Shown one piece after another: positions 1-9,627 of a DNA stretch of 64,000 bases. Every line of letters begins with the position of its first letter. The first letter of the stretch is position 1. Origin of the DNA: Tranzscheliella williamsii. Its lineage: Eukaryota > Basidiomycota > Ustilaginomycetes > Ustilaginales > Ustilaginaceae. The stretch lies in assembly GCA_023212725.1 (NCBI GenBank), contig JALBYF010000032.1, positions 144,012-208,011 of the forward strand, given 5' to 3'. Position numbers and translations under genes: made by a program. The notes under the pieces were generated by a model. It was not told where the DNA came from, did no database searches, and was given only the letters and a program-made list of their open reading frames with translations.

Positions 1-2379
1 AAGCCGGTGTCGGACGGATCGGAGGAGGGTGGTGGCTTGCTCCGCCGGGAACAGGTCAGACACATGGAAGTGGAAGCCCAGAAACTTCCACTCGGTGGCG
101 TCAGTGAGTTGTATTTGTTGCTGTGCTAAGCCATGGGACCAGGCGTCGCGATGGGAGGCGGAGCTGGGTGTGGCGCCGGGAGCTTGTATAAGCCGGTAGG
201 TTGTCGAGGGGTTGAGGCTGGCTCCGGTGGCACTGTCGAATTGTTGCCGGCGGACAGCGTAGCGTTCTAGCTGGCCCGCGTCCGTGAGGAAGACAACACT
301 GTTGTCGGCATAGGAGACAGAGGAGAGGCGGTCGGGCGAGTCTTGCAAGCTGATACCAATACCATCCTGGGTGATGGCATCTAAGAAGGGCTGGTACGCA
401 AGGAGGTAAAGGAGAGGTGAGGACGGCATGCCTTGTAAAACACCTCGTTGGATAGGGATGGGCTCCGTATGGGATGAGCCAATGTTGTACGTCACATGGG
501 GATGCCGATATACACCCTGGATGTAACGGATGAGGGGAAGCGGGAGGTCCTTGGCTTTCAGAACCGCCCAAATCCAGTCACGGTCAACCTTATCGAAGGC
601 TTTCTGCTGATCCTGGTCGACCAGGAGCACTGTAGGAGTTGGGGCGAGGCCGAGGGCGACAAGTGAAATGGTAAGCTGAAGAGAGATGGCCGCCGCGATG
701 ATAGACCGTCCGGCGATGAAACCGGTCTGAGAGGCTGGAGTGACCTCGTCGACGGCAGGGAGGAGACGGCGTTGAAGAACGGTGTCCATAATACGCAGGT
801 CGGAGTCGATAACCGAGAGGGGCCGATAGTTAGCAGGGTTGTCCCGAGCACCCTTGCCTTTGTAAAGAAGCGATCCAGCCGCAACCGGATGTAGATATGG
901 AAGGGTGCGGCCGGCACGAAGCGCGTTGGCGAGGGTGCACATAACCTGGGCAACACTCTCGCTGTTGCTGGACCAGAATACATGTGGGAGGCCATTGACC
1001 CCAGGAGCAGATCGGTTTGTCTCGGCTTTAAGCAGTGCGGTCTGGAACTCCTCCATGGTGAAGGGCCGTGCTATCAGCGCCTTAGTGGTGGCGTGGATGC
1101 GGGTGGGGGATGTCGACAAGAGCTGGCGGCGCTGGTCAACAGCGTCAGGAGGCAGGTCGCGTGCCGCAAAGAGGCCTGTATAAAAATCCGTAGTAGCGGC
1201 GGTCGTCAAGGCTGCAGTTGGGCGGTATGCCGCGGAATGTAGAGCAGTCGAAAGTATATTCTTGCCAGCAAGTCGCAGCTGGAGCTCACATTGGCGAACC
1301 TGGCGTCGGAGGTGCAAATAGGTGTCGATGTTGGACGGGATGCTGAAGTCCCACATGCCGATTTGGGTACGAAGCTGTCGGATGGTTTGGTGCATCTGGA
1401 GGAACTGCAGCCGAAGCTTGTAGCCAGTTCTGTTAGCGAAGTTGCGGCACCGTTCAATCCATTGAATGTACGCATCCGTCACCCTAATTCCCCGCTCACG
1501 GTGCAGGACTGAAACCCTGACCTGTTGGAGAAAGGTGTGGGCGAGCTGTACGAAAGGTTCATAACGGGCCATCGGTTGGGGAAGCCGCCACCGGAAGAGG
1601 GTAGCGTCGGTGTCAAGTTGACCGGTGCCACCAAGTTGCAGGGAGAGGATGACGGGTGAGTGGTCCGAGGAGAGGCTTTGGAGCATGTCCATTGCATGGC
1701 AGCGGTGAAGGAGGTTGGCGGTAACAAGGAAAAAGTCGATGCGTGATGCCGACGCAATGGTGCCATCGTGATGAAGTTGGACCCGAGAGAAGGATGAGAC
1801 CTCGTCATACAAGACCCGGAACGGGTCGAAGAGGTGGTGGTGTAGAATCTGGGGTTCTAAGAGAGGCCATTGGTGCGCGCGGTCGTCCCTGCCATGAAGA
1901 AAGTCCTCCTGAGAGGGTGCATCGTTCCAGTCGCCGGCAAGGATAGCTGGGTGTGGACCAATCCAAGTCGCCAAGCAAACTGACCCAAAGAAGTCTCGCC
2001 GTGCCATGTGCTCCACCGGAGCATAGACGGAGGCAAGCGAAAAGGTTGTCTGGCGATACACAGCAGTGCCGATGACCACCCTTCCCGCGTCAGTGTGGTG
2101 CAAGGCCGTCAAGGTGACCTCGGGGTTGAGGACCAAAATGGCGCTGAAAGGGGTGGCGTAGGCCATCTGAACATGGCGACGAATGGCAGGGGGTGCAAGC
2201 TGCGCAAATAGAAGCGTCGGGTCAAAGGTCGTAAAGCGCGAGCGCAGGGCGGCAAAACACGTCTCCTGAAGTAAAACAATGTCGACACCTTTGGTGATCA
2301 CCTCCCAATCGCTCGTTTTGGTGACCGGGGAGGTGTTGACACCGTTGCAGTTCCAACTGATGATTTGAAGTGTCGGCAT
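1..2379 (-). CDS. LINE ORF2 polyprotein (endonuclease + reverse transcriptase), copy A, 3' end outside window
   Basis: The frame from ATG at 2379 to base 1 is open for 793 codons with no stop. It aligns throughout with ORF2 of copy B at roughly half identity. The APE-type endonuclease occupies about residues 1-230: SWNCNGV, LLQE, YAPVEHM, GDWNDAP, SRIDFF and SSDHSPV carry the metal and catalytic residues. The reverse transcriptase follows: an entry motif NRSAPGVNGLPH, GSLLYKGKG, NYRPLSVIDSDLR, motif A in DQDQQKAFDKVDR, motif B in QRGVLQGMPSSPLLY, and motif C at about residue 688. Motif C reads YADN rather than YADD (complement of about 305-316). It would nick the target and copy element RNA into DNA by target-primed reverse transcription. 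The C-terminal region is cut off. Confidence 0.9.
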   Translation of the reverse strand, partial: MPTLQIISWNCNGVNTSPVTKTSDWEVITKGVDIVLLQETCFAALRSRFTTFDPTLLFAQLAPPAIRRHVQMAYATPFSAILVLNPEVTLTALHHTDAGRVVIGTAVYRQTTFSLASVYAPVEHMARRDFFGSVCLATWIGPHPAILAGDWNDAPSQEDFLHGRDDRAHQWPLLEPQILHHHLFDPFRVLYDEVSSFSRVQLHHDGTIASASRIDFFLVTANLLHRCHAMDMLQSLSSDHSPVILSLQLGGTGQLDTDATLFRWRLPQPMARYEPFVQLAHTFLQQVRVSVLHRERGIRVTDAYIQWIERCRNFANRTGYKLRLQFLQMHQTIRQLRTQIGMWDFSIPSNIDTYLHLRRQVRQCELQLRLAGKNILSTALHSAAYRPTAALTTAATTDFYTGLFAARDLPPDAVDQRRQLLSTSPTRIHATTKALIARPFTMEEFQTALLKAETNRSAPGVNGLPHVFWSSNSESVAQVMCTLANALRAGRTLPYLHPVAAGSLLYKGKGARDNPANYRPLSVIDSDLRIMDTVLQRRLLPAVDEVTPASQTGFIAGRSIIAAAISLQLTISLVALGLAPTPTVLLVDQDQQKAFDKVDRDWIWAVLKAKDLPLPLIRYIQGVYRHPHVTYNIGSSHTEPIPIQRGVLQGMPSSPLLYLLAYQPFLDAITQDGIGISLQDSPDRLSSVSYADNSVVFLTDAGQLERYAVRRQQFDSATGASLNPSTTYRLIQAPGATPSSASHRDAWSHGLAQQQIQLTDATEWKFLGFHFHVSDLFPAEQATTLLRSVRHRL

Positions 2380-2435
2380 GGCCAGGTAGCGATGCCAGTA
2401 TGGTCGACAGCAGAAGGGGAAAAGGAGGGTGGGAC

Positions 2436-2453
2436 GGGGGGGGGTGGGGGGGG
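2436..2453 (-). repeat. C-rich tract in the ORF1-ORF2 spacer, copy A
   Basis: On the element strand the 207-nt spacer between the two ORFs contains 8 C, one A, then 9 C, inside a longer pyrimidine-rich stretch about 60 nt before the ORF2 ATG. Copy B has an even purer C run (22018-22034) at the matching place. Conservation between diverged copies suggests a role in expression of ORF2, but this is inference. Confidence 0.7.
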
Positions 2454-2586
2454 AGAGGGAGAAAAGGGAGCGCATACTTAGGGGAGACGGGTGGGGACTC
2501 GGTGGATTCAGACCGTTGTATCCACATGAAAGGGGGGAGGGAGCAAAGTGGGGTGAGGCGAGGCACCAAAGCCACAACAACAGCGA

Positions 2587-3651
2587 TCAGTAATTGAGGT
2601 TCATATCATCCAGGTCAGTCAGAGGTCGTTTGGCCGGTCTAGCTGTCGCCTCCTCGGTGAGGTCCTGGAAACCCTCCCGAAGAAGGTCAGCGTCCCGGTG
2701 CTGTTTCTCACCACTCGCATCGGCTCTGGCTTTAGGGCAAGAACGTCGCGGGTGTCCAGGGTCGTGACAGTAACTGCAGAGGCGGGCGGAGCAGTTCTTG
2801 TACGTGTGCCTGTCACGGAAGTCGACACGGTTCTTGCAATGCATGCAGTGATCAAATCGAGCCGCGTACACCATCTTGTATTCACGGCCGCCGTATACCG
2901 CCCATCCCGGAAGGGTAGAAGCTACGTCAGTAACGTGGCTGAGGCCTAAGCGGGCACCTTCCTCCATCGAGAGCTCAACTAGAAGGTACATGTCACAATT
3001 CCAAGCCAGCGCGGTGCTCCCATCAGCTCGCTTCGGAGATTGTTCGTATGTAGTCCAAAAGTCAAGGATCTGATGAGGGAAGAAGTCCATATTCAGCTTC
3101 TCAGCGAAGGGCCGCGGGTCTGACTTGATACTGGGCGCAAGGTCCACAACCCGAATCGTGATCCAGTTTGGTTTGAGGGCCGATGCGGTACCAATGAAGA
3201 CCAGAGGTTTGTCGTCGATGGCCAACGGTGTAGTCGAATCAAAGCGTTGCTGAAGCGGCCACTCCACGTCCATAAGGGTCTGCTTGTTCTTCTTGAAGAA
3301 GAGGATGCCACCATCTTTGTAGGCGGGGTAATGTTGTCGGAGCTGGTCCATGACCTGGAAGCAAGCATTAGTCCTGGCGACCTTGCCCTGTATGTTCACG
3401 GAGGGCGGGACCCCAAAGCGGGCCGTGCCTGGATCAATCTGGGCGGCAAAGCTCTTCCGGTCGATTTGGTGCGGTGGCAGTTCGTGGAAAGGGATGAGGG
3501 GCAGCTTTTCTTCTCCGGGCCGCAGGTTGTCGCCCTGGATGCGATAAGCGAGGTCCAGCCAAACCGGTTTCTCGGTCGTGAGCTGAGGTACCGGAAGAGA
3601 AGCAGCTGGCGCAGTAGCAGCATCGTGCTTGGAGGAGTGGCCTTGACTCAT
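2587..3651 (-). CDS. LINE ORF1 protein (zinc-knuckle, nucleic-acid binding), copy A
   Basis: This is a 354-residue protein starting at ATG 3651. It has the same length as ORF1 of copy B when that is started at 20720, which supports both start choices. The N-terminal and central parts are conserved between copies (LPLIPFHELPPHQ, FFKKNKQTL, PHQILDFWTTY, LPGWAVYG) but match no domain I can name. The C-terminal part has two Cys/His fingers: first C-x2-C-x9-H-x4-C (CMHCKNRV...DRHTYKNC), then a classical CCHC knuckle C-x2-C-x4-H-x4-C (CSYCHDPGHPRRSC). A basic tail (RPAKRP) follows. ORF1 proteins of this type coat element RNA and form the ribonucleoprotein used for integration. ORF1 and ORF2 are separated by 207 nt and lie in the same direction. 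Confidence 0.88.
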   Translation of the reverse strand: MSQGHSSKHDAATAPAASLPVPQLTTEKPVWLDLAYRIQGDNLRPGEEKLPLIPFHELPPHQIDRKSFAAQIDPGTARFGVPPSVNIQGKVARTNACFQVMDQLRQHYPAYKDGGILFFKKNKQTLMDVEWPLQQRFDSTTPLAIDDKPLVFIGTASALKPNWITIRVVDLAPSIKSDPRPFAEKLNMDFFPHQILDFWTTYEQSPKRADGSTALAWNCDMYLLVELSMEEGARLGLSHVTDVASTLPGWAVYGGREYKMVYAARFDHCMHCKNRVDFRDRHTYKNCSARLCSYCHDPGHPRRSCPKARADASGEKQHRDADLLREGFQDLTEEATARPAKRPLTDLDDMNLNY

Positions 3652-4357
3652 CGTTAGTACAGATAATCACGCAGAAAGGTGGTGGTGTAGAGAGACGCGG
3701 TCGCATAGACACGAATGACGGGTGTTGGTGCCGCAGCGGAGGTGGCTTTGAATCACGGGCAGGTGGTCAGCCACAAATGAGCTCGTGGGCCAGAACCACA
3801 CGAACCCACCTGACGTGGCACCTTGCAACCAAGGGTGGGGCTAGACTGAGAGAGTGTATCGAGGGGGGGCGGCAGAGCACGGCAAAGTCCCGGTATTCAG
3901 GTGAGGGGAGGGGAAGAGGGCTTAGGAGGTCTGGGGGTGCCTCTAACCTGTAGGGCATGAGATGCCCATCCTGCTGAATCCCCTCCCGCGATGGGTATCT
4001 GAGACTATCCCATCGCAATGTCTTGAGCTGGGTGAACCCTCCCTTGACGATGGGGTCGTCACCGAGTACAACGCATCCTCAGGCAAACAGAAGGTAGTGC
4101 CGGTAAGAGGCAAGCGTACCGCCGGCCGAACTTGAGCACGAACTTCAGGCGGTCGCCCGGGCGGTCGAGCGGCCAATGGACCCGGGAAAGGTGGTTGGAA
4201 ACAGGCAAAGCCTCCGACAGAGCGCATGGTACGGTCGGAGCTGTGACAAGATGGGTGCCAGCATGGCCAATGGGGACGCTCCCCGTGCTGCCGTCATGAT
4301 CCAAAGGTCGGTCTATTCCTCGCCAGTCGAGACGAGACGTGCGCTGATCCCAATACA

Positions 4358-4372
4358 GGGGTACAGCAGGTT
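4358..4372 (-). promoter_or_regulatory. Leader motif shared with copy B
   Basis: On the element strand AACCTGCTGTACCC occurs about 115 nt inside the 5' end. It is followed about 8 nt later by GGGATCAGC. Both blocks recur in the leader of copy B at 19824, although flanking leader sequence has largely diverged. It could be part of the internal promoter that LINEs need or an RNA-binding site; the function is inferred. Confidence 0.5.
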
Positions 4373-4501
4373 GGTGAACGTCTCCATGCTGGCATCGGAG
4401 GGGAACCACCTGGATGACCTCCAGTGCTCAGCCGTTGCCGTCGTCGTCATCGACGCCGTCCGATACTGGCGATTTGGTCGTCATCATCAGTGTAATTCGC
4501 C

Positions 4502-4573
4502 GCCCCCTTAGCTCAGTGGTAGAGCGTGTCACTAGTAATGACAAGGTCAGTCGTTCAAGTCGGCTAGGAGGCA
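4502..4573 (+). tRNA. tRNA-Thr (anticodon AGU), with one acceptor-stem mismatch
   Basis: This is a 72-nt cloverleaf without an intron. The acceptor stem pairs GCCCCCT with AGGAGGC, leaving a C-A mismatch at the fourth pair. The D arm contains TAGCTCAGTGGT (A box). The anticodon stem TGTCA/TGACA encloses the loop CTAGTAA with anticodon AGT. The T arm has GTTCAAGTC (B box). It differs from the second tRNA-Thr of this window (19652-19723) at two bases: the mismatching C in the acceptor stem and one T-loop base. The retrotransposon at 1-4488 ends 14 nt upstream and points away from it. Confidence 0.95.
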
Positions 4574-4580
4574 AACAGTA

Positions 4581-4588
4581 TTTTTTTT
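4581..4588 (+). terminator. RNA polymerase III terminator of tRNA-Thr
   Basis: A run of eight T begins 8 nt after the tRNA 3' end, the usual place and form of a strong Pol III stop. Confidence 0.85.
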
Positions 4589-5032
4589 CTTCCTCTTTGC
4601 TGACAGGTGATTGGTAGCGGGATGCGCAGTGCGAGGGCTGAAAATAGAAATGGACAGTTGCAGCGGTAAAGGGGGGGCAAAAGGACGCGTCTTTGGGGAG
4701 GCTAGGGCGCGAATAGAGACACAGAAAATGGCCGGCCGGAGCGGTAGGCGGAGTGGGGCAGGCGTATCGGTGTCGCGGGGTGCAGCTAGCGGGCGGCAAG
4801 CGCGGCAGGGGTGCGGGATGGCCAAGTCGTGCACGGCGGAGCTCCCGTGCTGGCGTGGTGCTGGGGAGCTGGGCGCTCGGGCCGTGAGCCGGCTAGTGCG
4901 GGTGCAGCTGCCCTAGCACGGCTCCCCGTCTCATACTGCCTACGGCGCAGCGCGCCAGCACAGCCGCATAGGCACACAGATCAGCACGCCAAAGGAAGTC
5001 TTTCGTGGTATTTACACTGGCGCCGCCTGCGC
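4589..5032. other. Intergenic region, no gene seen
   Basis: About 440 bp lie between the tRNA and the 3' end of the branching-enzyme gene. It is GC-rich and purine-rich, with no conserved reading frame or RNA gene recognised. It probably holds the 3' UTR of the branching enzyme. Confidence 0.6.
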
Positions 5033-7099
5033 TCAACCGACGCGGTGCAGGACCAGGGCGCTGCGGCTGGGCAAATAGAGCTGAACAAAGTTGCGGCGGC
5101 CGTTCCACTCCATGGCGGTGGTGAAGTACTCGGTGGCGTGGTCGACGCGGCCGTGGCCGCCGAGGTCGGTGGCATCGGTGTCGAGCAGGACGCGGTACTT
5201 GCCCGGCTCGTCGACGCCGATGCGGTAGTCGGTGAACGAGTTGGTGGCGTGGAAGTTAAAGACAAAGAGCAGGCCGGCGCGCTCGAACGCAACCACGCGG
5301 TCCGTGTCGTGCTTGAGCGAGATGTACGCCTGCGGCGCGGCCAGCCACCGCCCCACCTCCTCGGCGCGGTTCATCGCCGCGTCAAACGCGTACAGATACC
5401 GGTAGCGAAGCAGCGGATCGTCGACCAGGTTGAACTGCCGCCGCGCGTAGTGGAACGAGTCGCCGTTGCCGGCGCGCGGAAAGTCGAGCCACTCGGGATG
5501 GCCAAACTCGTTGCCGATAAAATTGAGGTATCCTTCGCCGCCTAGCGCGTGCGTGATGAGCCGGATCATCTTGTGGAACGCCAGACCGCGGTCGATCACC
5601 TGGGTGCGCTCCGAGAGGTCCGACATGTTGGTGTACATCTCCTTGTCCATCAGCCAGAAGGCGATCGTTTTGTCGCCCACCAGCGCCTGGTCGTGCGACT
5701 CGGCATAGGCGATCGACTTTTCCATGTGCCGCCGATTAGTCAGTGTAAAGCAGATGCTGCCAAAGTCCCACTCCTCGTCCGGTTTTTCCTTTAGCAGCTT
5801 GATCCACATGTCTGGCACCGCCATCGAAAGCCGATAGTCGAAGCCGACCCCGCCCTCGGCAACAGGCCGGCAGAGCGCGGGCATGCCCGAAACATCCTCG
5901 GCGATGGTGATGGCCTTTGGGTTGATATCGTGGATCAACTTGTTCGCCAGCATCAGGTAGCACACCGCCTCTACATCGACAGACGGACCAAAGTACTCGT
6001 GATATCCGCCGCTAAAGCCTGTACCGATGCCGTGGTGTGTATACAGCATAGAGGTGACGCCGTCGAAGCGGAAACCATCAAAGCCATACTCTTCCATCCA
6101 GAATAGACAGTTGCTGAGCAGGAAGCGCAAGACCTCGTGACTGCCATAGTTGAAGAGCCTCGAGTCCCACAATTCGTGCCGCCCCTTGGCCCCCTCGTGG
6201 AAGTAGAGATGGTCGGTGCCGTCAAACATGTTGAGGCCGTCGAGGACATTCTTGCAGGCGTGCGAGTGGACGATGTCGAGAAGAACAGTGATGCCCATGG
6301 AGTGGGCGACGTCGATCAGCTCCTTGAGATCTTCAGGATTACCGTATCGACTGCTGGCGGCAAAGAAATTGGTGACCTGGTAGCCAAAGGAGGCGTAATA
6401 GGCGTGTTCCTGGATGGCCATCAGCTGAATGGTGTTGTAGCCCAGCTCGCGGATCCGGGGCAGGACATTCTGGGTGAATTCCTTGAATTGGCCGACGCGA
6501 GGCTCTGGGGTTGCGATGCCGACATGGGCTTCGTACACCTTGATGTTGTCCGGCTGCGGGGGCTTGGCATGCTTGAACGTGTATCGCTGCGATGCAGGAG
6601 GATTCCAGAACCTTGCGTCGTACACCGGTGAGACGTTCAGATCCTGGGTGACGCGGAGGATCCAGGCAGGTAGCCTCTCGATCCTCTCGCCGGATGGCAA
6701 CACGAAAGAGATCTTGACCTTAGAGTCGTGGGGGATGGCGCACTTGCCCGCGACAGGAGGGATGGTGATGTGCCACTTGCCGAAGTTGTCCTTCTGCATT
6801 TTGTGAGACTCCCGATTCCAGCCGTTGAATTCGCCGATGAGCGAAGCTTCGACGGGATTGGGCGCCCATTCGGTGTAGGTGACGGTCTGGTCCTTGGGAT
6901 CGATCTGGAAGCCCATATGTTGAAATGAGCGGGCAAACTTCTGGAGCCCGCCTTCGGTAGTTTCAATCTGCTTGAGCCATCGCGTGTAGAGGGAATACCT
7001 GTCGCGAAGCGCCGGTGCAAAGGGCTCCAGCCACGGATCGAGGGCGATGACGCCGGTGCCGTCACTGGCCTGCGAGTAGTCGGTCGAGGCGGCAGCCAT
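5033..7099 (-). CDS. GLC3: 1,4-alpha-glucan (glycogen) branching enzyme
   Basis: This 688-residue, intronless protein is normal in length for fungal and animal branching enzymes. It cuts alpha-1,4 chains of glycogen and re-attaches them as alpha-1,6 branches in the cytosol. An N-terminal CBM48-like domain spans about 70-120 ([20 protein letters not shown]). The GH13 barrel shows all four family regions: DIVHSH (275-280), GFRFDGVTS with nucleophile D346, TIAEDVSG with acid/base E401, and AESHDQ with D470. A C-terminal beta domain closes the protein. The start is the ATG at 7099; the N-terminus aligns with family members without extension. With the maltose permease and maltase at the other end of the window it belongs to carbohydrate metabolism, but it is not adjacent to them. 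Confidence 0.96.
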   Translation of the reverse strand: MAAASTDYSQASDGTGVIALDPWLEPFAPALRDRYSLYTRWLKQIETTEGGLQKFARSFQHMGFQIDPKDQTVTYTEWAPNPVEASLIGEFNGWNRESHKMQKDNFGKWHITIPPVAGKCAIPHDSKVKISFVLPSGERIERLPAWILRVTQDLNVSPVYDARFWNPPASQRYTFKHAKPPQPDNIKVYEAHVGIATPEPRVGQFKEFTQNVLPRIRELGYNTIQLMAIQEHAYYASFGYQVTNFFAASSRYGNPEDLKELIDVAHSMGITVLLDIVHSHACKNVLDGLNMFDGTDHLYFHEGAKGRHELWDSRLFNYGSHEVLRFLLSNCLFWMEEYGFDGFRFDGVTSMLYTHHGIGTGFSGGYHEYFGPSVDVEAVCYLMLANKLIHDINPKAITIAEDVSGMPALCRPVAEGGVGFDYRLSMAVPDMWIKLLKEKPDEEWDFGSICFTLTNRRHMEKSIAYAESHDQALVGDKTIAFWLMDKEMYTNMSDLSERTQVIDRGLAFHKMIRLITHALGGEGYLNFIGNEFGHPEWLDFPRAGNGDSFHYARRQFNLVDDPLLRYRYLYAFDAAMNRAEEVGRWLAAPQAYISLKHDTDRVVAFERAGLLFVFNFHATNSFTDYRIGVDEPGKYRVLLDTDATDLGGHGRVDHATEYFTTAMEWNGRRNFVQLYLPSRSALVLHRVG

Positions 7100-8562
7100 C
7101 TTCGCAACGTGGGGGGGAAGGCGAAGAGCAGTTCAGAAGCTTGGCACTAATGGTTAAATATCGGTGCGTTTCGGCAGAAAAGAGGCACAGATGGTGGTCG
7201 TCGGAAGGGGAGATGCTGATGGCGCCTTGATGGCTACGTTGGCGAGTGGCGGTGGGCGGCAAGATCGAGGAGCGCTGGACGGATACGTTAAGTGTAGGCT
7301 TGGTCAGTGCAGCGTGGAGACGAAGTGGAGAGAGTCACCGTGGCGCATTTCGAATTCGAATTTGTGCGTTCACGGCGTGGGCCCCGCAAATCGATTAGAT
7401 AGCTGCTCTGTTGAAGAAGCGGGCATGACAGCGACGCAGCCTTGGAGATTCCACTATGACTGCATGCTGTGAATTTGAGCTGCGCGCGCCTTTGCCCTGA
7501 TGACGGGCTTGTTTCGAGCCAGCGCCATGCCCAAACACTCAGTCTGGCGATATCGGCGAGAAGCACCAAGGTGGCAAGACGCAGTCAGTGTCCATGTACG
7601 GAGCGACGCACTATGATTAAGGCTTCTGCATACGGAAGAGAGCTTGGCAGCCCACATGGACCGTGCATGCCCGTTGTGGATATCACCCAACGTCACCGCT
7701 CACGCAGACGAGCGTCATGGCTGCAGGTAAAATCGCAATTTTCGCCCAAGCTTTAACGCCTCCCGCGTGGCCGTAATGCGAATCGAAATTTTGTTGGCAG
7801 TCTCACTATAGGACCCGTCCTGAGCCCGGACATGCTGGCATCACAGTGGGAAGCGGGGAAATTGCAGGTGCGAGCGAGCGACAAATGAAGGAAGTATGCA
7901 TGTAGCGGTAATGTGGATGGTGCCCTGAACCAAGCATTCGAGATGCACGCAGTGCGGTAATGTGAACCGTCACCCTAAGGCCGTGGAGAGAAAGAGAGAC
8001 GAGGAGCGAAAGCTTGCAGTGGTCGAGGCAGCGCAAGGGCGAAAGTGTGGCCGCAGCCGTTGCAGCTCCGAACCACATTGGCCAACCAACGACGACGACG
8101 ACGAAGGAAAGCGCCCAGAGGTTGGCCTTGGCTGGACAGGTATAAAGGGCAAACAATACTGAAGCAGTGGCCATACCAAGAGGGTTCCAGTAAAACAAAA
8201 AAAGAAGAAAAAGTAGTGGTGACCGGTATAGGCAGCGCGAGAAGCACCTTTTGACGAGAGCCTAAGCAACACGATAGCGGTGACTGACGGAAGGCCAGAT
8301 TCGCACCCTATTGGCCTGTAGTGTGACGTGCGCGTCGACTGCGTGGCCTTTGTGGTGGGGCAAGGCGAATGGCTCGAAGGCTTTCGTTGTGGAGCGAAAC
8401 GAGCTGTACGCTTGGAATCCCTCTTCCATGCTGGACCCTACTGTCCGATTTCTTCACCCAAGGGCGGGATGATAGCATCAGGCTGATCTCTGCCAACTGC
8501 TTGGCCCTGGACGTCCCTACGTCGAGAAGGGGAGCTCCCAGAGGAGGTACAGAAGGGGCGCT
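7100..8562. other. Intergenic region upstream of the branching enzyme
   Basis: This 1.46 kb stretch holds the promoter and 5' UTR of the branching enzyme and the 3' UTR of the G-alpha gene, both on the minus strand. Open frames here are short, overlap on both strands and resemble no family. A TATAAAG string at about 8142 on the plus strand has no gene to serve. I see no RNA gene. Confidence 0.55.
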
Positions 8563-9627
8563 CTATAAGATACCGCTGTCCTTGAGCGCGTTTGTCAGGA
8601 TGGTTTCCTTGACTGCTGCAAAGACGAGACGGATGTTGGAAGTATCGGTCGCCTGCGTCAAATGCGGATAGATGCTGAGACGAGCGCGATTGGTCTGTGT
8701 GAATCGCCAAAGGATGTACTTTGCCGCCTTGTTGATATCTGGCCCACCGCTGTATTCTGGAAAGTATTTCGACAGGGGCTGCTTGGGTATCTTTTGCTTG
8801 AAGATGTCGATCTTATTCAAAAACAGAATCACCGACGTGCGCAAGAACCAACGGCTGTTGACCACCGACTCGAACAGTACGAGCGACTCGGCCATGCGGT
8901 TCTGGCCGCTCTCTTCCAACAGCACCTGGTCGTATTCGCTAAGGGCCACGCAAAAGATGATCGACGTAACCGCTTCGAAGCAGTGGATCCACTTTTTGCG
9001 TTCTGACCTTTGCCCCCCCACGTCGAACAGATGGATGGATAGCTGGCCCATGTTGAACCGAGTTTCGCTGATGCCCGTGGTTTTGGAGCGCGCTCTTAGC
9101 ACGTCGTTTTCGTCGGGGATGTAGTCTGGTTGCCCTATGCGGTGGACGTGATCGAAAAAGTAAGCGGCGCTGTCCATCAGGTAGAACTCGCTGCTGCGTT
9201 CCATGATCGCTGGAATGATGGGATCCTTCCACAGAGAATCGACTCTCTTTGCCATGGAATGTTCTAGCGTCGCTCCCGGATCGGCGTCAACACGATACTG
9301 CAGAATGGCATCGACGTTTTCACGATTCTCTGGCATCTCTGGTTCCATCTTGAACTTGCGTAACGCCAATACAATGGCCTGTGCCGAGTCGACCAGATTC
9401 TTTATCACCGTGAGCCGATAGAGCATCAATTCATCTTTGGAGTAGCCATTTTGATGGATGATCTTCATCTGCTTGACCACCGTGGACTTGCCGGACTCAC
9501 CCGAGCCTAAAAGGAGGATCTTGCATTCTTTCCTGAACTTGCGGCTGTCTTCCTCGATCTGTTTGTCGATGGCTACACTCCTTTCCTTGGCCTCCCTCTG
9601 ATCTGTCGATGAGAAACAGTTGCCCAT
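8563..9627 (-). CDS. gpa3: Heterotrimeric G protein alpha subunit, Gpa3 type
   Basis: This 354-residue GTPase couples a membrane receptor to cAMP and pheromone signalling in smut fungi. It begins MGNCFSS: Gly2 and Cys4 fit N-myristoylation and palmitoylation at the plasma membrane, which fixes the start at 9627; codons upstream are in frame but lack an ATG. Nucleotide-binding motifs are GSGESGKST (41-49), RSKTTG (switch I, 180-185), DVGGQ (202-206, catalytic Q206), NKID (271-274) and TQAT (324-327). The C-terminus KDSGIL lacks the cysteine four from the end found in Gi-type subunits and fits fungal group III. In Ustilago maydis the activating change of Gpa3 is at Q206, matching the numbering here. 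Assignment to Gpa3 rather than another group III member rests on these points. Confidence 0.9.
   Translation of the reverse strand: MGNCFSSTDQREAKERSVAIDKQIEEDSRKFRKECKILLLGSGESGKSTVVKQMKIIHQNGYSKDELMLYRLTVIKNLVDSAQAIVLALRKFKMEPEMPENRENVDAILQYRVDADPGATLEHSMAKRVDSLWKDPIIPAIMERSSEFYLMDSAAYFFDHVHRIGQPDYIPDENDVLRARSKTTGISETRFNMGQLSIHLFDVGGQRSERKKWIHCFEAVTSIIFCVALSEYDQVLLEESGQNRMAESLVLFESVVNSRWFLRTSVILFLNKIDIFKQKIPKQPLSKYFPEYSGGPDINKAAKYILWRFTQTNRARLSIYPHLTQATDTSNIRLVFAAVKETILTNALKDSGIL

Larger units (their letters stand above)
1..4488 (-). mobile_element. Non-LTR (LINE-type) retrotransposon, copy A, truncated by the window edge
   Basis: The element reads leftward. It has a 5' UTR (about 4488 to 3652), ORF1 with zinc knuckles (3651-2587), a C-rich spacer, then ORF2 with endonuclease and reverse transcriptase (from 2379, off the left edge). 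No long terminal repeats are seen. The 5' boundary is inferred by comparison with copy B (19733-26292): similarity between the two leaders can be followed to a shared GATGRTGRCGACCA block beginning at 4488, 14 nt upstream of tRNA-Thr at 4502. The 3' end lies outside the window, so its terminal repeat and target-site duplication cannot be seen. Both ORFs are open, so this copy is not obviously decayed. The clade is not assigned; the architecture (two ORFs, APE-type endonuclease, C-terminal Cys/His motif in copy B) is L1-like. Confidence 0.85.

Noticed and set aside
1..2575. Copy A ORF2 first looked like a frameshifted pseudogene because only short closed frames are obvious on the minus strand
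   Set aside because: Reading codon by codon from 2379 to base 1 gives 793 open codons aligned with copy B. The frame simply lacks a stop inside the window.
4811..5545. 244-codon plus-strand frame
   Set aside because: It is the antisense shadow of the branching-enzyme C-terminal region in GC-rich codons.
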